Assembly (NCBI GenBank): GCA_018292915.2
Contig: JACVVK020000001.1
Location: 816,001 to 880,000, forward strand
Source of the DNA: Batillaria attramentaria
Taxonomy: Eukaryota > Mollusca > Gastropoda > Batillariidae
Length of the DNA stretch: 64,000 bases
Direction of reading: 5' to 3'
This document shows, piece by piece, positions 13,119 to 34,620 of the stretch. Every line of letters begins with the position of its first letter. The first letter of the stretch is position 1. The translations under genes were made by a program, and so were the position numbers. The notes under the pieces were generated by a model. The model had not been told where the DNA came from and searched no databases. It saw only the letters and a list, made by a program, of their open reading frames with translations.

Positions 13119-14073
13119 TACACACACACAAAACATGTAAAACACAACCAAAAACAAACAAAGAAACAACAGCAGCAACAACAAAAACAGACAAACAAAC
13201 AAACATAACAAACGCAAAGAACAAACAAACCGAAAACAACATCAACAAGAACAACCAACGTACGTATTGGGCAGTGAGTGACCGCAAATCACGACACTCC
13301 GTTTCGTGAACGCTCACCAAATGGTTGCCAAAAAAAAAAAAAAAAAAATCGACACGCAGTCACGCCACAGGCACGCCCACAGACCGGTTTGATTTTTTCA
13401 GAACCCCCTCAATCCCCCACCCACCTCCCCCTCTACCCACCCCTCGCATCCCTGTGACACTAATACTCTACAAATTAATTAGGTGTGTTGTATGTAAACT
13501 AGTGTCCAAAAGAAACGATACCAAGGGTTGGCAAGGACATACAATAAAAGCAGAACAATACAGAAATTTCAGAGTGGTATATTTCATTAGCAAATGTTTC
13601 CGGTATTCCCGAGCGCAGACGCTGTATTTGGGACGTGGGATACGCAAACCTATGTTTTTAGGCCTCGGGGATCACTTTGCACAAAAACATTCTGACAACA
13701 GTTTGGTATCGTTTCTTTTGGACACTAGTTTATTTATTTCAGCACATTTACCTAACGCCTATCGTGCTCATGGCGAACGTGGAGAGACCGACCATGAGAA
13801 AGGTGGCGCTCATGATCCGGGTCTTTATGTCGTTGTCGTCACGTGCACACACCAGCTCGATCACCAGCAAGGTCACGGTCAAAGCGTAGGACACGGCCAG
13901 CATGCTTTGCTGTTCAAATGGAAATCTGAAGTGTCAGACGATTGTTGTACTGCTGCTTCGTGAATCATGGACATAAAACAGTTGTTTAGGTCGGCACGCT
14001 TTCGGTTGATTTAGGAACAAGCTGTCAACAAGACCAAGAGACAGCGGGAGATATCGCAAAATAAAAGGCTAGT

Positions 14074-14171
<98 letters not shown>

Positions 14172-15083
14172 AAACAATTACAACCCCAGTCATTCCGTCC
14201 TTTACAGCCCACAGCTCTCAACCCCAACCCCACCCCCACGTGAACCCCTGTCGTCCCTCCACGATCCATAACCCCCTCCCCCCCCCACACACCTCCCCTG
14301 CCTTTCCCCTCTCTTTCAGTCTCCACAACGGACCACCACCTTAACCATCGCCGTACGTCGCCTAAAAACTTGTGCGCCGTACATAGTGGGTGCAAACACA
14401 CCCATCCATTTAAAGAAGGAAAAAAAAAACCGTATTATCCCTTTCCGTATGTCGTGGGTACAAACTCACCCACACTTTTAAAGAAGGAACTAAACTGAAT
14501 TAAATCAGAATTAGCTTTACGGTTACACTTATGCTTACACGACTCTACCCTCCCACGACGTACGGGGAGGGTTCCCTTCCCCCTCCTGCTTCCAACTAAA
14601 CAACAACCCCTGCCCCCCACCCCCACCCCCTATGGGACACGATGCGGACTACCCCTGACTACCTCTATTGTCGCTTGGGAAGACCCGCCTGCGTAATGAG
14701 CCATAACATCGCTTAAACGACATCTTTTCGTTTCCACTCACCTGTAACGCAAAGAGTAGCGTGAGATGAGGTGGTGGTACCTGCGTCAGACGATAAACAA
14801 GTCGTCTGCTTTTTCTCCGCTCCCCCAATCCACCCCCTCCTCCACCACCGACAGCGTTGCCTTGCAAGGGTTCCGCGTGTAGCGCATTTTCCACGCCTGG
14901 TCCGTCCGGGTGTATATCGTCCACGTTCATTATCGCTACAGGAGAAAACTGGGAAGACATGCAGTCAACGTGGGTTGTGATTTGAGAATTGTTATTTTCT
15001 CCATCCTCCCCACTTTCACCGTCAGTCGTTAATATGGTCATCTGGTAGGATGGTGGTCCTTTCTCTTCCTTCGGTGGGTCCAT
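7098..15083 (-). CDS. SLC23 family transporter (nucleobase/ascorbate), SLC23-A
   Basis: Integral membrane symporter of the NCS2/SLC23 family, whose members carry ascorbate, urate or nucleobases with Na+ or H+. Ten coding exons on the minus strand join in phase: 14742-15083 (ATG 15081-15083), 13752-13909, 12641-12738, 11817-12093, 11162-11282, 10758-10914, 9744-9997, 8824-9097, 8246-8341 and 7098-7336 (stop 7098-7100). This gives 671 aa, slightly longer than vertebrate SVCTs. A charged cytosolic N-terminus of about 95 residues and a Glu/Asp-rich C-terminus flank the membrane core. The TM8 region reads SVLDSLGDYSACAR and the signature reads GNIGAIGLTK (residues 460-469). The TM1 QH pair is QQ (114-115). 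The ATG follows an acceptor at 15100-15101, so at least one 5' UTR exon lies upstream. The exon 9744-9997 ends at a GC donor. Substrate unknown. Confidence 0.92.
7938..8166 (+). repeat. Two (CT)n tracts in SLC23-A intron
   Basis: CT runs at about 7941-7992 and 8123-8165, separated by unique sequence and a short (ATC)n. The frames across them are artefacts. Confidence 0.85.
8466..8630 (-). mobile_element. SINE-1 copy, diverged, minus orientation
   Basis: It holds the complement of the family body (TTTAACGTCC, GGTGATATCAAAGACGGGG, GGATTCGAACTCA). More substitutions than in neighbouring copies suggest an older insertion. Confidence 0.75.
10318..10505 (+). mobile_element. SINE-1 copy in SLC23-A intron
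   Basis: GAGCCGAGGTGGCCGAATGG head (box-A-like), GAGTTCGTATCCCGG box B, standard body and CACCCACCCACCC tail. Confidence 0.83.
11499..11699. repeat. (GT)n and (CA)n arrays in SLC23-A intron
   Basis: A GT run at 11499-11555 and a CA run at 11645-11699, only 90 bases apart in opposite phase. They could pair as a hairpin in RNA. Confidence 0.85.
12336..12613 (+). mobile_element. MITE family M1, copy 2
   Basis: Inverted ends GGGCCCGCATGTAAAAGTCG and the complement-type ...CTCGAGTTTTACATACAGGCCC, with the family interior. It ends 28 bases from the SLC23-A exon 12641-12738, on that exon's donor side. Confidence 0.82.
12899..13235 (+). repeat. Low-complexity CA / AAAC region
   Basis: It runs through AACA-rich sequence, (CA)n at 13018-13079, (CGCA)n at 13080-13106 and more AAC-rich sequence. 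The long poly-Val/Cys frames on the minus strand are artefacts. Confidence 0.9.
14077..14171 (+). repeat. (CA)n-(CT)n compound microsatellite
   Basis: A CA run of about 60 bases passing directly into a CT run of about 30, in the first SLC23-A coding intron. Confidence 0.9.
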
Positions 15084-15140
15084 GTCGGTGGGTAGTTTCC
15101 TGCTCCAAACGAAAGAAAGCAAACCAAACGGTAAGACAAT

Positions 15141-15432
15141 CACTGGACATAGGTACCGGCAACCTGCCGTCACACAGTAATCCGTGACGTAGTTACAGGC
15201 AACCTGCCGTCACACAGTGGTCCGTGACGTAGGTACCGACAACCTGCCGTCACACAGTGGTCCGTGACGTAGGTACCGGCAACCTGCCGTCACACGGTGG
15301 TCCGTGACGTAGGTACCGGCAGTCTGCCGTCACACAGTGGTCCGTGACTTAGGTATCGGCAACCTGCCGTCACACAGTGGTCCATGACGTAGGTATCGGC
15401 AACCTGCCGTCACACAGTGGTAAATGACGTCG
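15141..15432 (+). repeat. 40-bp tandem repeat with TGACGTA, about 7 copies
   Basis: The unit is GGTACCGGCAACCTGCCGTC followed by ACACAGTGGTCCGTGACGTA, with scattered substitutions. It begins about 40 bases upstream of the acceptor of the first coding exon of SLC23-A. Most units carry TGACGTA, a CRE/ATF-like half site, and a GGTACC-type sequence. A role in expression is only a possibility. Confidence 0.85.
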
Positions 15433-16791
15433 GTAAGACCGATTTTCTCCATTTTCCACCACTTCCCCTGGCCCATCCCTCAGTCTGATATCAAAACAAT
15501 TTTACTGGTGTGAAAGTGTACTGGAAAGAAAGTAGGTCTGTTGCTCTTTCTCTTGATCTTATACTCTGGTTGATTGCTTGGTTAGGGTTAGAGACAAACG
15601 AATGGGTGGAAGCAAGTGAGAGTCGACGCGTTTCACAGCGCGCTACCCGCTTTTGCGAGGGCATGAAAATATGCCCCAAACACCCACCGTTTTCTGCCGC
15701 CTACCTCCATTCCGACGTAGCTCCTGCACATTGAACGCTACAACCAATCAGAAGGAGTATCGCTTCTAACAAGAGTGACAAGACCTATTGAAATGATTGT
15801 ATTTGCTAATGTCTCTAGATGATTAGCAGCACGATACTTCGTTACTGTTTAACAACTGGTCAAGGCACGTACGTGACTTGTGGACATCGGTTGATACATA
15901 CATGTATAGTTCCAGTGTAACCAACAGTAGTCAGCTGATCGGACACTGTTACTGCACCGGCTGGATACTGCACTGAAGAGTGCAGTCACATCCGTTTCAT
16001 GTGTAAAGTCCCACCTAATTTATTGTCGGCAAACTGCGACGAGCAGCACGTTTCAACCAATGGCGGCTCAGCCTGGTAACCAGACGCCACTGTAAAATAC
16101 TGCTCCAATATTTTAAAATGAAGTTAACACGTTTCTGCCAAACACATTGGTCGAAACTGGTTCAGGCTGACTGCGCAAAAGTCGGTACATATATACCCGC
16201 AATACGACGCCGTGCAGTTTGCGACAACAACATGTTGTGACGCCGAGGTAAGTGTCCTGCATAAACAGGACACCGACTTTATAAGAAGTAGACCTTTGAG
16301 TTTCAAGAGCTAGTCACCCCCTCGCTATGCGTTCACCTTAATTTAAAACAGCGCTTCCTATTTCCCGCAAAACTGCACAACGACGCACAACCGATGAGGA
16401 GCGAGGTCAAAGGGTGACGGTCGTGTAGTGAAAAGCTATTGTCATGAAAGTGGGGCACACTCTGTCACTCACAGTGTGAGGGCGTTTACACACCAGTTGT
16501 AACACAGAGACGTCACGCTCAAGGATATTTTGGGACGGGAATAGTGATTTCAAGGTCCACTGAAACGCAGCAAGATTGGCATGCTTGTTTGTTTTTGTTT
16601 TGTTTCGTTTGTTTGGTTGTTGTTTTTGTTGTTTGTTTGTTTGTTGTTGTTGTTTATTGGTTCTTTGTTTTGTTGTTGTTGTTGTTTTCTGTTTTGTTTG
16701 TTTATTTATTTGTTGTTGTTTTGGGTTTTTTGTTTTGTTTTTGTTTGGTTTGGTTTATTTTGTTTGTTTGTTTGTTTTGTTTGTTTGTTTG

Positions 16792-16840
<49 letters not shown>

Positions 16841-17185
16841 TGGTGGGTGTTGTTATTCTTCTTTTTCTATTTCCATTTTTAGGAAGGGGGGGGGGGGGCG
16901 TGGTCTATGCTGCATTCACTGTGAACTAAACAAAATGCGTGCAGTTAGACACATAGTCAGCTTCATATTCGGTAACAAATGCATGATTTCGACCGACATA
17001 ATCGTACTCGTGTCGATCCTGAAGACAACAGGACACAGCTCTGGCAGTGTGTGCATTAAGCTGATGTCCACAATTAGTCACCTCCTCTGACCTTTGCTAT
17101 TCCCGCGCTTCTGTTATACGTCATCATACGTTATCAGTACTCAGGATGAAGCGGTTTTATCAGAATGCCATCAGTGAAGACAGTG
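15433..17185. other. Upstream region of SLC23-A, no gene recognised
   Basis: Mostly single-copy sequence to about 16540, where the SLC23-A promoter and 5' UTR exon may lie, then a TTTG/TG-rich stretch at 16590-16840. I could not fix a promoter or a UTR exon. Open frames in the T/G-rich part are compositional. Confidence 0.4.
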
Positions 17186-18121
17186 CCGGTGTAGCATCCG
17201 GTCCGGTCCCCCCTCTGAAGTAGTCCCCCGGGGGACCAATTCGTGGCAAAAACTGCTCTATAATGGTCCCCCCCTTAGACATCCAGCCTCGTTTTCGACT
17301 GGTCCCCCTGGGCGATTTTGGTCCCCCCTCGCATCCAAAATAGGCCCCCTCTCGAACTGGTCCCCCTCTTTTCTAACCAATGTAGAGCTATGTCAGTATT
17401 TATTTTTAACTTTATTGTTACAAAACTTTATTGTCCCCAAAAGCACAGGGCCATAGGAACATTTTTTTTCTTTTTTTTTTCCGATTTATGTGCTTGTTGT
17501 TATTTTTGTGTGTGTGAGATATATTTGTTTGGTTGTGTTCTTGTTTCTTTCAGTTGTTTTTTTTGCATTGGTTCTTTTTTGCTGTCCACATTTCCTGTCA
17601 ATTTTTTTTAACTGGAAATAGCATTTAGAGAATAACATCAAAGACCAAGTATCTAATATTTTCTATACAACAAAAAAAAAAAAATATTTCTTCAAAATTA
17701 AGTAAGTGTCCATGACATGAAAACTAGTTGCCACCTTTGGCTTTCAGCGTACTTCAAGTAGACAGTCAAGACTGAGTACCAGTGTCTCAAATCATGACCC
17801 TTGAAACAACAAAAACAGCAGAAGACTAACAGTTCTCAGGCTGGTCTAAGGAGTGACACAAAAAACAGGAGCAAAGTGATGTCCAAGATTCATTATATAA
17901 ATTACTCTGTCTGTTTTCAATGGGGCCGATTGCCAAACTGGCCCGTATTTCAGCCACCTAGGTTGTCGGCCTGGAGCCTCTCTTGTGAACACATACACGG
18001 GCGTGTCCAAGAGGGTGGCTGCAGCAAATATCTCAACCTCGGTGGCCCAAGTACGGAATGAATTGTCGTGTACTTATAATTATAGGCATGTTTGACACGA
18101 GTCACGTGACGTGTCAAGAAG

Positions 18122-18366
18122 CGTGGCGACCGTTTTCTCATCCCACACAAAAAAAAAAAAGAAAAGAAAAGAGAAAACAAATCTAAACTTTTAAAAGTGA
18201 TTTAACTTCGTAGATTTGCCGTTCTATGTAGCCTATACTTTTGTTTTTTAGTGGCGACCGTTTTCTCATCCCACAAAAAAAAAGAGAAAATAAAAAAACA
18301 AAAGTATAGGCTACATAGAACGGCAAATCTACGAAGTTAAATCACTTTTAAAAGTTTAGATTTGAC
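18122..18366. repeat. Inner palindrome inside the foldback element
   Basis: Arms of about 72 bases (18179-18250 and 18292-18363; ends ATCTAAACTTTTAAAAGTG and its complement) surround a loop of about 41 bases. The loop repeats the sequence just left of the palindrome (TGGCGACCGTTTTCTCATCC at 18124 and 18252). Confidence 0.8.
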
Positions 18367-18447
18367 ACTGTAACCTTGACCCAGTTCAAGATCATCTTGA
18401 ATAACATCTCTGTACAAAAATGAAAATAATTATACATATAACGAAAG

Positions 18448-18450
<3 letters not shown>

Positions 18451-18495
<45 letters not shown>

Positions 18496-18611
18496 GTGTG
18501 TGTTTGCGTGCGTGCGTGCGTGAGTGAGTGTGCACGCGTGCCTGCGTGCGTGCATAATGTGTGTGTGTGTGTGTGTGTTTGAGAGATGGGGGGAGGAGAG
18601 AAAGTGTGGGG

Positions 18612-18650
<39 letters not shown>
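18451..18650 (+). repeat. Compound (GT)n, (GCGT)n, (GA)n microsatellite
   Basis: GT run to about 18491, then GT/GC-rich sequence, a second GT run near 18560 and a GA run at 18614-18650. All of it lies inside the foldback element. Confidence 0.85.
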
Positions 18651-18652
<2 letters not shown>

Positions 18653-18945
18653 AGAGTCACGTTTTCTACTGAGTTGACACACACTATAACAATAAAGTTA
18701 AAAATAAATACTGACATAGCTCTACATTGGTTAGAAAAGAGGGGGACCAGTTCGAGAGGGGGCCTATTTTGGATGCGAGGGGGGACCAAAATCGCCCAGG
18801 GGGACCAGTCGAAAACGAGGCTGGATGTCTAAGGGGGGACCATTATAGAGCAGTTTTTGCCACGAATTGGTCCCCCGGGGGACTGCTTCAGAGGGGGGAC
18901 CGGACCGGATCCTACACCGGGAGCACCTAACAAGAGTTTCCGGTG

Positions 18946-19250
18946 ACGACCGGCCCCCGTAGTGTAGTGGTTAGCACTTCGGACCATGGACCGGGAGGCC
19001 CGGGTTCGAGTCCCAGCCGAGGCAGGCGGGATTTTTCCTACCCAGAGCGGGTGTCACACAGCCGAGATTCACCCACTTCACGGGTGTAACTTTGGGTGTG
19101 CTTGCCTTGGTATGACACGTCTTATGACGTGGATGATTACACGGCCGGCACCGCAGGTTTACGACAGGAAGCGTGGAATGCGGCCCTGTCCCGCAGTCCC
19201 AAGCCACACGGACCACCCTAGCATCATCTTACCATCATCCTCATCTCCAT
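18946..19250 (+). mobile_element. SINE-3 copy (tRNA-derived)
   Basis: The head GTAGTGTAGTGGTTAGCAC and box B GGGTTCGAGTCCCAGCC have the spacing of a tRNA and resemble pol III A and B boxes. The body follows the head (TTTTTCCTACCCAG onward). A short second copy lies at 50928-51015. A free functional tRNA gene is unlikely because the tRNA part is fused to a repeat body. Confidence 0.72.
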
Positions 19251-19452
19251 CATCATGCATGATAAAAATTGCGCCAACTTCCGAGCCCTCCGTGGATTCC
19301 ACCCATTACCTGAGAGGAACACCACTGGAACTGGCCAAAAAAAAAAAAAAAAAGTTTCCGGTGACACTTGCCTTGCCATGTCTGGTAACGTGAAGTGAAA
19401 ATAAAGCGTACTGATGTGTCATAAGAGTAAAGGCTGGGTGCATGCAGACTAC

Positions 19453-19573
19453 CTACGATTTGCCAGTCTACGTTCCTGAGCAGGACTTGTAGGGCTTCAT
19501 TGTTTAAGACCTCAGCTGCTCGTCGGAGAGTTGGTTTGATTCTCTCCACATACAGCAAGTTACAAAAGAAAAG
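19453..19573 (-). other. Candidate orphan coding exon, function unknown
   Basis: On the minus strand, an acceptor (ACCAATAG) at 19574 and a donor (GTAG|GTAGTC) at 19452 bound an open stretch of about 40 codons of normal protein-like composition (including VERIKPTLRRAAEVLNNEA). No domain was recognised. It could be an exon of an unrecognised gene, an alternative 5' exon of SLC23-A or a chance ORF. Confidence 0.25.
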
Positions 19574-19688
19574 CTATTGGTAAAAAAACAAAATCGCTCA
19601 GCCGGTGATAAGGTTCAAAGTCTAGTCAGTCGAAACATGTCTGCTCAACGTAGAGAAGTGATGATGATAATAATAACATATGGCTTTT

Positions 19689-20122
<434 letters not shown>

Positions 20123-20484
20123 CTCGCATACACACTTCCCATTTCAACCCACTCTCTCTATACAACCTGGCAGTCTCAGCGAAGGGAAGTAGTGGAAAGT
20201 GACGGCTTCACTGAAACGTTACTCCTCTTCCTTCGACACAAGAGACCGAAAACGTAACCTTGAACTAAGTCCAGTGAACACAAGGTATCGGTGAGCTCTG
20301 TAATGTATGCTTTCCCTCTGGTCGTGATGTTTCATGCGCGGCGAAATTTCAGGCCCTACAATACACAAAAGCAGGGAGGAAAGGGGCTAGGTCAAAAACA
20401 TGCTGCCGGTTTGTGAGAGAGAAAGAGCGAGAGAGGGAGACAGAGAGGAGTGAGAGAGTGCGGTTTTTTGTGTGTAACGAACCA

Positions 20485-20921
20485 CAGGGGCGCCGGAACC
20501 GGGGGGGGCAGCTGCCCCCCCCCCCCTGTACCCAAGCAGGGGAGGCAAGAGTGTCTTTTTGCCCCCCCTGGAAAATCAGGTGACTATGACGAGGGGGGGC
20601 AAAGCCATGGTCTTGCCCCCCCCCCCCTTCCCCTACCTCTCCCCCTACCCCTCTTAGTGCTCTCTCCCTCATCCCACCCAACAGAGAACTTCTGTTTTTG
20701 CGAACCGAAGGCTGTCCGCTCCTTTGATTGCCCCTCCCCCCCCCCCCCCCCGCTTTTCACTTTTTTCGGGCAACGTCCTGGTTCGTAAAGGTTTTTTGCC
20801 TACGCAGCATTTGATCGCCCCCCCCCCCCCCCCCCCCGCATTTCACTTTCTTCGGGCAACGTTCCCCCCTCCGAGATTCTGCCTCCCCTCCCCCCAACAT
20901 CTTCCGGCGCCCCTGAACCAG
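20485..20921 (+). mobile_element. GC-rich TIR element G1, copy 1
   Basis: Bounded by AGGGGCGCCGGAA and TTCCGGCGCCCCT. The interior has many poly-C/poly-G blocks and the segment GGGGGCAGCTGCCCCC. It shares its interior with the inverted copy at 48113-48629. No transposase is seen. Confidence 0.8.
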
Positions 20922-21040
20922 TAACCCGACACCGCATCACAGGCGTGTAAAGAGGGCGCCGTTAATTATTTACTAGGCGGTGAAGCGGTCCTGTGTGTGA
21001 CATTAGCCAGTGCCATGCATTGACACTTGTCAGCGTAGTG

Positions 21041-21045
<5 letters not shown>

Positions 21046-21074
<29 letters not shown>

Positions 21075-21124
21075 GGCACAGAGAGCGCCAGAGAAGAGAG
21101 AGCGAGAGAGTAGGTACACGCGCG

Positions 21125-21203
<79 letters not shown>
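21046..21203 (+). repeat. (CA)n/(GA)n/(CG)n compound microsatellite
   Basis: CA run, GA-rich stretch, CG run at about 21119-21132, then a CA run of about 70 bases. Confidence 0.9.
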
Positions 21204-21205
<2 letters not shown>

Positions 21206-21984
21206 CTTGAATGACAGACACTCTCTGGTTTTCTTCGGTACTGTAATCTCATTAATGACACATAATCAACACAAAAAAGAACGGATGTGTGTGTGTGTGG
21301 GGGGGGGGGGGGGGGCTGGGGATGCGGGAACTCTCAAACCAGTTGATTATTAAAACATACATCACACGTCAAGAGGTTTGCAATATGCACACGCAAGTGA
21401 CGAATTTACAGGCAACACAGGAATCGGCCATAACGCTTGGACCACTCCTCCACCTCATCCATTCCCCTGTCTCACAGTCACAGTCTCCTTCACAAAATAC
21501 ACGCCAACCATTGCATTCAGTAACCCCCGTTTGCTCTCGAATTTTCATTGCTCTCTCGGTAGTTGAATTTGGACCTCAGAGGGTTCATACCTCGGATAAC
21601 AACTGATCTTTCAGGGCTATAATTATTCTTGCATTCTCTGGTTACTTGTGGTGGATGATTCACGCTGTATACCCGATTTTCTGATAAAAAGGGCAATACC
21701 TTCTCACCTACTATATATTATTCATACTCTTCTGTTATAAGTAAAAACAAAACAAATGGTCAAAAGGCGGTGACAGCTTCCGTGACAACTGTTAACAGGG
21801 GCCGCTATATCCCTATTCTGCAGAACTGTTTGTGTATGTAATGTGTATATAATATTTTACTATTGTGAGGCGTCCAGAGCTCCAGCAAGAGGTTGGGCGC
21901 CAGACAAATCCTCATTATTATTATTATCATTATCATCATTATTTTCATTATTATTGACTGTTTCCATGCCATTCCATCATTTGT

Positions 21985-22118
21985 GAATACTCGGATCATG
22001 AGTTCGAATCGCGGATAGGTCGAAATATTTCTGCTGGCCTTTTTCTCTCTACACCCTCTTTGCTATTACCCATATTTGTGGGAAAGGACGTTAAACCCTC
22101 AAACGCCCACCCACCCCA
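21985..22118 (+). mobile_element. Diverged SINE-1 fragment
   Basis: It keeps CATGAGTTCGAATC, CTGCTGGCCTTTTTC and GGAAAGGACGTTAAACCC in order, but the head is lost. It lies just beyond the 3' end of SLC23-B. Confidence 0.65.
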
Positions 22119-22214
22119 CCGCTTTGTACATCACTAGCAATGGAACGTCCTCAGATGACCAGATGATAATGCTGAACAGTAGTCCATCGCTTCAAAGGGG
22201 GCCCATCCATCGCT

Positions 22215-32701
<10,487 letters not shown>

Positions 32702-32849
32702 TTTCTCTGATGTTGTTTCCCTCTGATGTTGTTCCCCTGATGTTGTTTCCCTCTGATGTTGTTTCCCTCTGAAGTTGTTTCCCTCTGAAGTTGTTTCCCT
32801 CTGATGTTGTTTCCCCTGATGTTGTTTCCCTCTGATGTTCTTTCCGTGT
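32702..32849 (-). repeat. Tandem 14-16-bp repeats in the 5' UTR of SLC23-B
   Basis: About nine units of GGGAAACAACATCAGA (minus strand) lie between the acceptor (TTTTAG at 32850) and the ATG. The UTR contains no other ATG and stays open in frame with the coding region. Confidence 0.75.
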
Positions 32850-33397
32850 CTAAAACAAAGACGGGCAGGACTGTGGGGTTCAGTTGTTGATGATGTTGTT
32901 GATGCTGTTGTTGTTGTTGTTGACGCCAAACACTGCTTTACCGAACAACAATAGCCGGAATACTATTTGGAAAAAGAAAACCCTGAAGCAAACCAAACCA
33001 AAAAGAATCAAACCAATATCACCAATCCAAACCAAATCCAAACCAATCCAAATCAAATTCAAACCAAATCCATACCAAACCAAACAGAAGAAAACAAACA
33101 AAATGGAAAGAAACCAAACGAAACCAAACCAAACCAAAACAAGAAACAAAAGCTATGAGTAAGCATTATAAAAAAAAACAATCGAGTTTGAGTAATTGAA
33201 GAAAAAACAGTGCACGCTTGCAAGGCAACTGACATGAACTCATCTGTAGAAATAACTGTGACACATATATTCAAATTCAAATTACTTTATTAATCCCAGA
33301 AGGGAAATTATAGGCCACCATAAAACATAATAATAAGACATAATAATAACAAATAGAACTTGCACTAACAGAAACCTCACCTACGAAAAACTTAAAC

Positions 33398-33402
<5 letters not shown>

Positions 33403-33480
<78 letters not shown>

Positions 33481-33498
33481 AAATGAAAGTCTTGTCAA

Positions 33499-33578
<80 letters not shown>
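33403..33578 (+). repeat. Two (CA)n arrays
   Basis: CA runs at 33403-33475 and 33501-33578. Just upstream, 33278-33325 (TTACTTTATTAATCCCAGAA, GGGAAATT) looks like a LINE 3' end on the minus strand. Confidence 0.85.
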
Positions 33579-33579
<1 letters not shown>

Positions 33580-34164
33580 CCCTCGCGTACCAATACATAA
33601 GTCTTTAACACACTCACACACACAGACATACAGTATACTTCATGAAGATGAAAAAGAAATCTGTGTGTGGTTTAACCAGATACATTACGCAGAACCTGAT
33701 CGCGTACAAACACCAGGAGTACTAAAAAAAAATATCCCAGAACAAACAAACAGAACAAACCCTCTGGCCTTGCTTGCAGTTAGGAATCCGCTAGTCTAGT
33801 GTCTTTAGCACGTTTCACAAGCAATAGTGTTATCTTACACTGTTCCGTTTGCTATTAACAAATGAAAGCAATTATGCGAAAACTCCATCCAGTCCTCTAG
33901 ACAAAGAGTGAGACGCTCATAGTGCTGTGATATGTACACAGGAGTGTTACTTAACCCAGTACGACCCTGGTTTGTCGGTTTAAAAAAAAAAAGAAAAAAA
34001 AGTGAGGATGCATCACTTTAATTAGTGTATTGTTATGTGACGATGGGGTATGGTCGCGCCGTGTACTCCTGGCATGGAGACAAAGACTGAAATGCGGAAC
34101 TTCATACATTACGTGGCCAAACGGCGCCCTGCCTGCAGCTAAGTTGGCCACTGTCGTGTATAGT

Positions 34165-34620
34165 GGGCATATCCAGCCTCATGATGCTTAGGTGCTGGGC
34201 ACTTCCAACCTCATGATGCTTAGGTGCTGGGCACTTCCAACCTCATGATGCTTAGACCCTGGGCACTTCCAGCCTCATGATGCTTAGGTCCTGAGCACTT
34301 CCAACCTCATGATGCTTAGACCCTGGGAACTTCCAACCTCATGATGCGTAGACCCTGGGCACTTCCAGCCTCATGATGCTTTGGCCCTAGGCACTTCCAA
34401 CCTCATGACGCTTAGGTCATAGGCACTTCCAGCCTGAAGATGCTTAAGCCTTGGGCACTTCCAACCTCAAGATGCCTAGGCCCTGGGCACTTCCAACCTC
34501 AAGATGCTAAGGTCCTGTGCACTTCCAACCTCAAGATGCTAAGGTCCTGTGCACTTCCAACCTCATCATGCTTAGACCCTGTGCACTTCCAACCTCAAGA
34601 TGCTTAGACCCTGGACACGT
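34165..34620 (+). repeat. 32-bp minisatellite, about 14 copies
   Basis: The unit is GGGCACTTCCAACCTCATGA followed by TGCTTAGACCCT, with variants at the GGTCCT/ACCCT part and CATGA/CAAGA. It is intergenic and no stable ORF crosses it. Confidence 0.9.

Larger units (their letters stand above)
17186..18920. mobile_element. Foldback element with 235-bp terminal inverted repeats
   Basis: The left arm 17186-17420 and right arm 18687-18920 are reverse complements with only a few differences. Each arm carries repeated GGTCCCC motifs, including the perfect palindrome TCCCCCGGGGGA. The 1.27-kb interior has no recognisable transposase. The frame starting VPPRIQNRPPLELV appears on opposite strands in the two arms, which proves it is a mirror product of the repeat and not a gene. 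Likely a non-autonomous foldback/TIR element. Confidence 0.8.

Noticed and set aside
12792..13320. Long minus-strand ORFs rich in Val, Cys and Phe resembling membrane proteins
   Set aside because: They arise from CA- and AAAC-rich DNA. No defined hydrophobic segments beyond repeat translation.
16544..17090. Plus-strand ORFs of 112-169 residues rich in Phe, Val and Cys
   Set aside because: TTTG/TG low-complexity DNA read in three overlapping frames.
17318..17611. ORF beginning VPPRIQNRPPLELV, repeated at 18430-18789 on the minus strand
   Set aside because: Both are the same inverted-repeat arm read in opposite directions. There is no domain, and low-complexity extensions follow.
18946..19020. 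Functional tRNA gene
   Set aside because: The tRNA-like part is joined to a SINE body and recurs at 50928 with part of the B box missing. No free 3' end or terminator context.
34160..34620. CRISPR-like array of 32-bp repeats
   Set aside because: The units are directly adjacent without spacers, in a eukaryotic genome. This is a minisatellite.
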